From contig CAWGJU010000013.1 of assembly GCA_963822985.1 (NCBI GenBank), positions 372,001-436,000 on the forward strand: a stretch of DNA of 64,000 bases. The letters are read 5' to 3'. Below the pieces are notes generated by a model. It worked only from the letters and a program-made list of their open reading frames with translations. It was not told the DNA's origin and did no database searches. Numbering within the stretch: the first letter of the stretch is position 1; every line of letters starts with the position of its first letter. This DNA comes from Thermohalobaculum sp963822985 (lineage in GTDB: Bacteria; Pseudomonadota; Alphaproteobacteria; Rhodobacterales; Rhodobacteraceae). The translations under genes and the position numbers were made by a program. This document shows, piece by piece, positions 61,847 to 64,000 of the stretch.

Positions 61847-61865
61847 GGCCGTCCGTATAAGTTTG

Positions 61866-62104
61866 GCCCGGCTGAGGCCCGAGCGCTTCGCCGAGGCGGC
61901 GCGCCCACTGGATGATCGAGAATGGCCTGCACTGGGTGCTCGACGTCACCTTCGACGAGGACCACGCCCGCAACCGCAAAGACCACGGCGCCGAGAACCT
62001 CGCCATCCCGCCCGCCCCGACCTGCCCGTCCGCCGCAAGCGGAAGGGCTCCGGCTGGTCCGCTGGTCCGACGCCTTCGAGCGATCCATCGGCCTAATGCG
62101 ATAG
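61866..62104 (+). pseudogene. ISAs1-family transposase C-terminal fragment
   Basis: RPERFAEAAR, then WMIENGLHWVLDVTFDEDHARNRKDHGAENLAI, the ISAs1 signature with its final catalytic Glu. After a deletion and shifts it continues VRRKRKGSGWS and DAFERSIGLMR to the stop at 62104. Most of the gene is missing. Confidence 0.85.
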
Positions 62105-62168
62105 CCCTGGAGCGCAGGCGCGTTCCGCTTGACAGGCCGGGCCGCTGGCCATAGCTGTGCCGAGCGTC

Positions 62169-62244
<76 letters not shown>

Positions 62245-62877
62245 CCTTAGACACAAAAACCCCGTGTTAACAGGCATTTGCCGGTCCCTCTGGGCTCGGC
62301 AACCTAGAAGGCTACCATTTTCGATTTCTGTCGCTCAGCAACCACTCGCCCTAGCGCGGGCGATTTCGCCACGGAAGCGCAGATCCCCTAGTCCCGGGGC
62401 AGCCTCCCTCCGCGCCAAGAGGCGATTGGTTCAGCGATGCGGAATTGGCGAAGCCCGGATCGGATTGCTTCAGGATTTCAGCGCCGCGGCGACCTTGGCC
62501 AGCGCCGTCGCCTCGGTCGTAGCCGCGGCCGAGCGCTAATAGGAGCCGTCTCAGGGGCGGCGCCTGCAGCGGCAGGAGGGCGGATGAAGGCTGGCACGGG
62601 CCCGTCGAAGGTCGCCGAGAAGACGACGATGCCCTGCATTGCCCGTCAGCTCCTCGAGCGGCGAGAGCTTGAGTACGTGCGAGGTTGTCGATTGACAGCG
62701 TGAAGGCGGCGGCGCCACATCGCGCTTCTCGCGCATGTCCAATCTGCCTGACGCCCCCAAGCGTCACCGGCCACCGCCGGCCGATGTCACTTTTGCGAGT
62801 CCTCGCGCCGCGCCCGGCCACCCTCCATGCGCTCGACCTCCGACGACCACGCACAAAGCCCGGGTTTCCCGCCGACC
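62245..62877. other. Gene-poor region right of tRNA-Ala
   Basis: No intact gene. Base composition is more mixed than in the rest of the window up to about 62450. On the minus strand short pieces (FTLSIDNLARTQALAA near 62700; TTEATALAKVAAALKS then stop near 62480) look like remains of one protein in several frames, but no family can be assigned safely. Confidence 0.4.
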
Positions 62878-63600
62878 TTCTGGTGCGCAGCCGCGAGGGG
62901 CTCGCGGCCGCCGACGAGCGGCGTCTGGCATACACGAGGAGCCAGGCCTTGTATCTCAGCAGCTGGCTGCACCAGGTTCGGGACGAGCCGGAGATAGTCG
63001 AGGAGCGAACCGCCCAGCTGATCGCCTTGGCCGAGGAGAAGAGGTTCCCGAGCTGGGCGGCGGATGGCATCTTGCTGCGCGGCTGGGCGCTGGCCGCCGA
63101 AGGCGAGGTCGCGATGGGCTTGGCTCTGATGGAGCAGGCGATCGCGGCCAGGCAGGCAATGCCGATCGGGCTTCAGCGTCCTTATTATCTCGGCCTGGTG
63201 GCCGGCGTCCATTTGGTGGCGGGCGACCCGGCCGAGGCGCTCGCCCGGTTGGACGAGGCCGCGACAGCCTTGCACAGCCGACGAGCGCTGGTTCGAGGCC
63301 GAGTTGCACCGATTGCGAGGCGAGGCGCTGCTCCGGTGCGGTGACAGCGATCCTGCTGCGGTCGAGGAGTGCTATTTGCACGCGATCACGGTGGCGCGGG
63401 CACAGGGTGCCAGGTGTTGGGAGCTGCGGGCCGCGCGCTCGCTGGCCCAGCTCTGGGCCGATTGCGGCGAGCGCCAGAAGGCCTGCGACCTGCTCGCGCC
63501 CGTTTACGGGTGGTTCAACGAGGGATTGGACACGAGGGACCTTAAGCAGGCCAAGGCGCTGCTCGATACCGGCGCCGGCGCTGGCGCTTCGCAGGGTTAA
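62878..63600 (+). pseudogene. C-terminal TPR fragment of an adenylate cyclase/ATPase-like protein
   Basis: Two frames joined by a shift near 63283. First: SQALYLSSWLHQVRDEPEIV, LAEEKRFPSWAADGILLRGWALA, PYYLGLVAGVHLVAGDPAEAL. Second: WFEAELHRLRGEALLRCGD, ARAQGARCWELRAARSLAQLW, LLAPVYGWFNEGLDTRDLKQAKALLD. This is the TPR-like end of the large cyclase-homology/AAA proteins common in alphaproteobacteria; the cyclase and ATPase domains are missing to the left. Probably a relic. Confidence 0.75.
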
Positions 63601-64000
63601 GCTCCTCTCCCGATCCCTCCTTGGTCCTGCGGGTGGTGGGCCCCTGGCCGGCCCAATAGAACGTCGAGCAGCGGTACCTTCGGGTGCAGTAGGGCCGGCA
63701 GGTAGCCGGGCGGCTTGCCGGGCGACTGCCGCTGATTATCAGACGGCGGCCATCTGCGCGGCTCCTATATCCCCCGCCCCTCGGTCCGACGCTGTACTGG
63801 GCCACGCCATTCGCGAACGCGTTCATCCGGCGCGACGTTCAGGCGCGGTGCCCAGCCAGTTGCACCATCTGCCGCTTGCCGGCGCCGGTCAAGAACTAGG
63901 CCCATCGCGCCTTCATCCATCGACGCTCCTCGACCATCCGCCCCCGCACGGCATGCCCGAGGCCCGCTCGCCCTCCGAGTCGACCTTCTGTGTAGTCCTG
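63601..64000. other. Unassigned end of the window
   Basis: No gene or element recognised in these 400 bases on either strand. A short open stretch on the minus strand up to 63826 is low-complexity and lacks a ribosome site. Confidence 0.4.

Noticed and set aside
62460..62800. Glyoxalase-like gene on the minus strand
   Set aside because: Only scattered short segments in different frames; no motif long enough to support the family.

Overview
The window is high-GC DNA from an alphaproteobacterium. The lineage is supported by a SAM-II riboswitch in front of a metZ-type gene, two LexA boxes of the GAAC-N7-GAAC form, the ImuB/DnaE2 mutasome genes, a TauE gene followed by the alphaproteobacterial TIGR02186-type membrane protein, a Fur/Mur-like regulator without the usual structural cysteines, a class I PHA synthase and adjacent hom and glpX. 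No ribosomal RNA is present to refine this; genus is not called.

Layout. 0-5.7 kb: truncated M48 peptidase, a PaaK-like adenylate-forming ligase, an MFS exporter, glpX and hom. 5.8-12.8 kb: a B12-binding radical SAM protein, a small lipoprotein, phaC, a winged-helix/RMF-like protein, a LysR regulator and a secreted RNase T2. 13.2-18.5 kb: folE, metZ under a SAM-II riboswitch, an alpha/beta hydrolase, TauE plus its membrane partner. 18.5-21.5 kb: gdhA and SOS-controlled imuB. 21.7-26.5 kb: a periplasmic histidine phosphatase and a sitABCD-type metal importer divergent from a Fur/Mur regulator across a promoter with two palindromes. 26.5-34.6 kb: an M48 homologue that has lost its catalytic Glu, a DUF2799 lipoprotein, trxB, BCCT, a universal stress protein, nth, a PfkB kinase and LysE. 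34.7-39.9 kb: SOS-controlled dnaE2, a CYP152 peroxygenase and a dienelactone hydrolase.

40.0-47.0 kb is the most system-like locus: transglutaminase/DUF2126 (in two overlapping reading frames), a circularly permuted ATP-grasp fused to an alpha-E domain, and a second transglutaminase, all on one strand with overlapping junctions. It fits the predicted peptide-ligation/peptidase systems described for these families, but the proteasome-like Anbu subunit is not in the window. 47.2-58.7 kb: EamA exporter, ubiG, prolyl iminopeptidase, a conserved small protein behind an FNR/FixK-type box, rbfA, a TAXI-type TRAP transporter, a CinA-family amidase and mfd.

58.7-64.0 kb is a junkyard of mobile DNA: an IS5-type fragment, the last codons of a tyrosine integrase, an IS630 transposase split by a complete IS110-family element whose right end may encode a bridge RNA, an ISAs1 tail, then tRNA-Ala(CGC) and a decayed TPR protein.

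Many genes, including expected essential ones (hom, folE, metZ, glpX), need one or more single-base shifts to read through. These shifts concentrate at 3-18 kb while 3-kb genes elsewhere are intact, so they most likely reflect sequence or assembly error and not gene decay. Such genes are reported as single CDS spans with the shifts noted.
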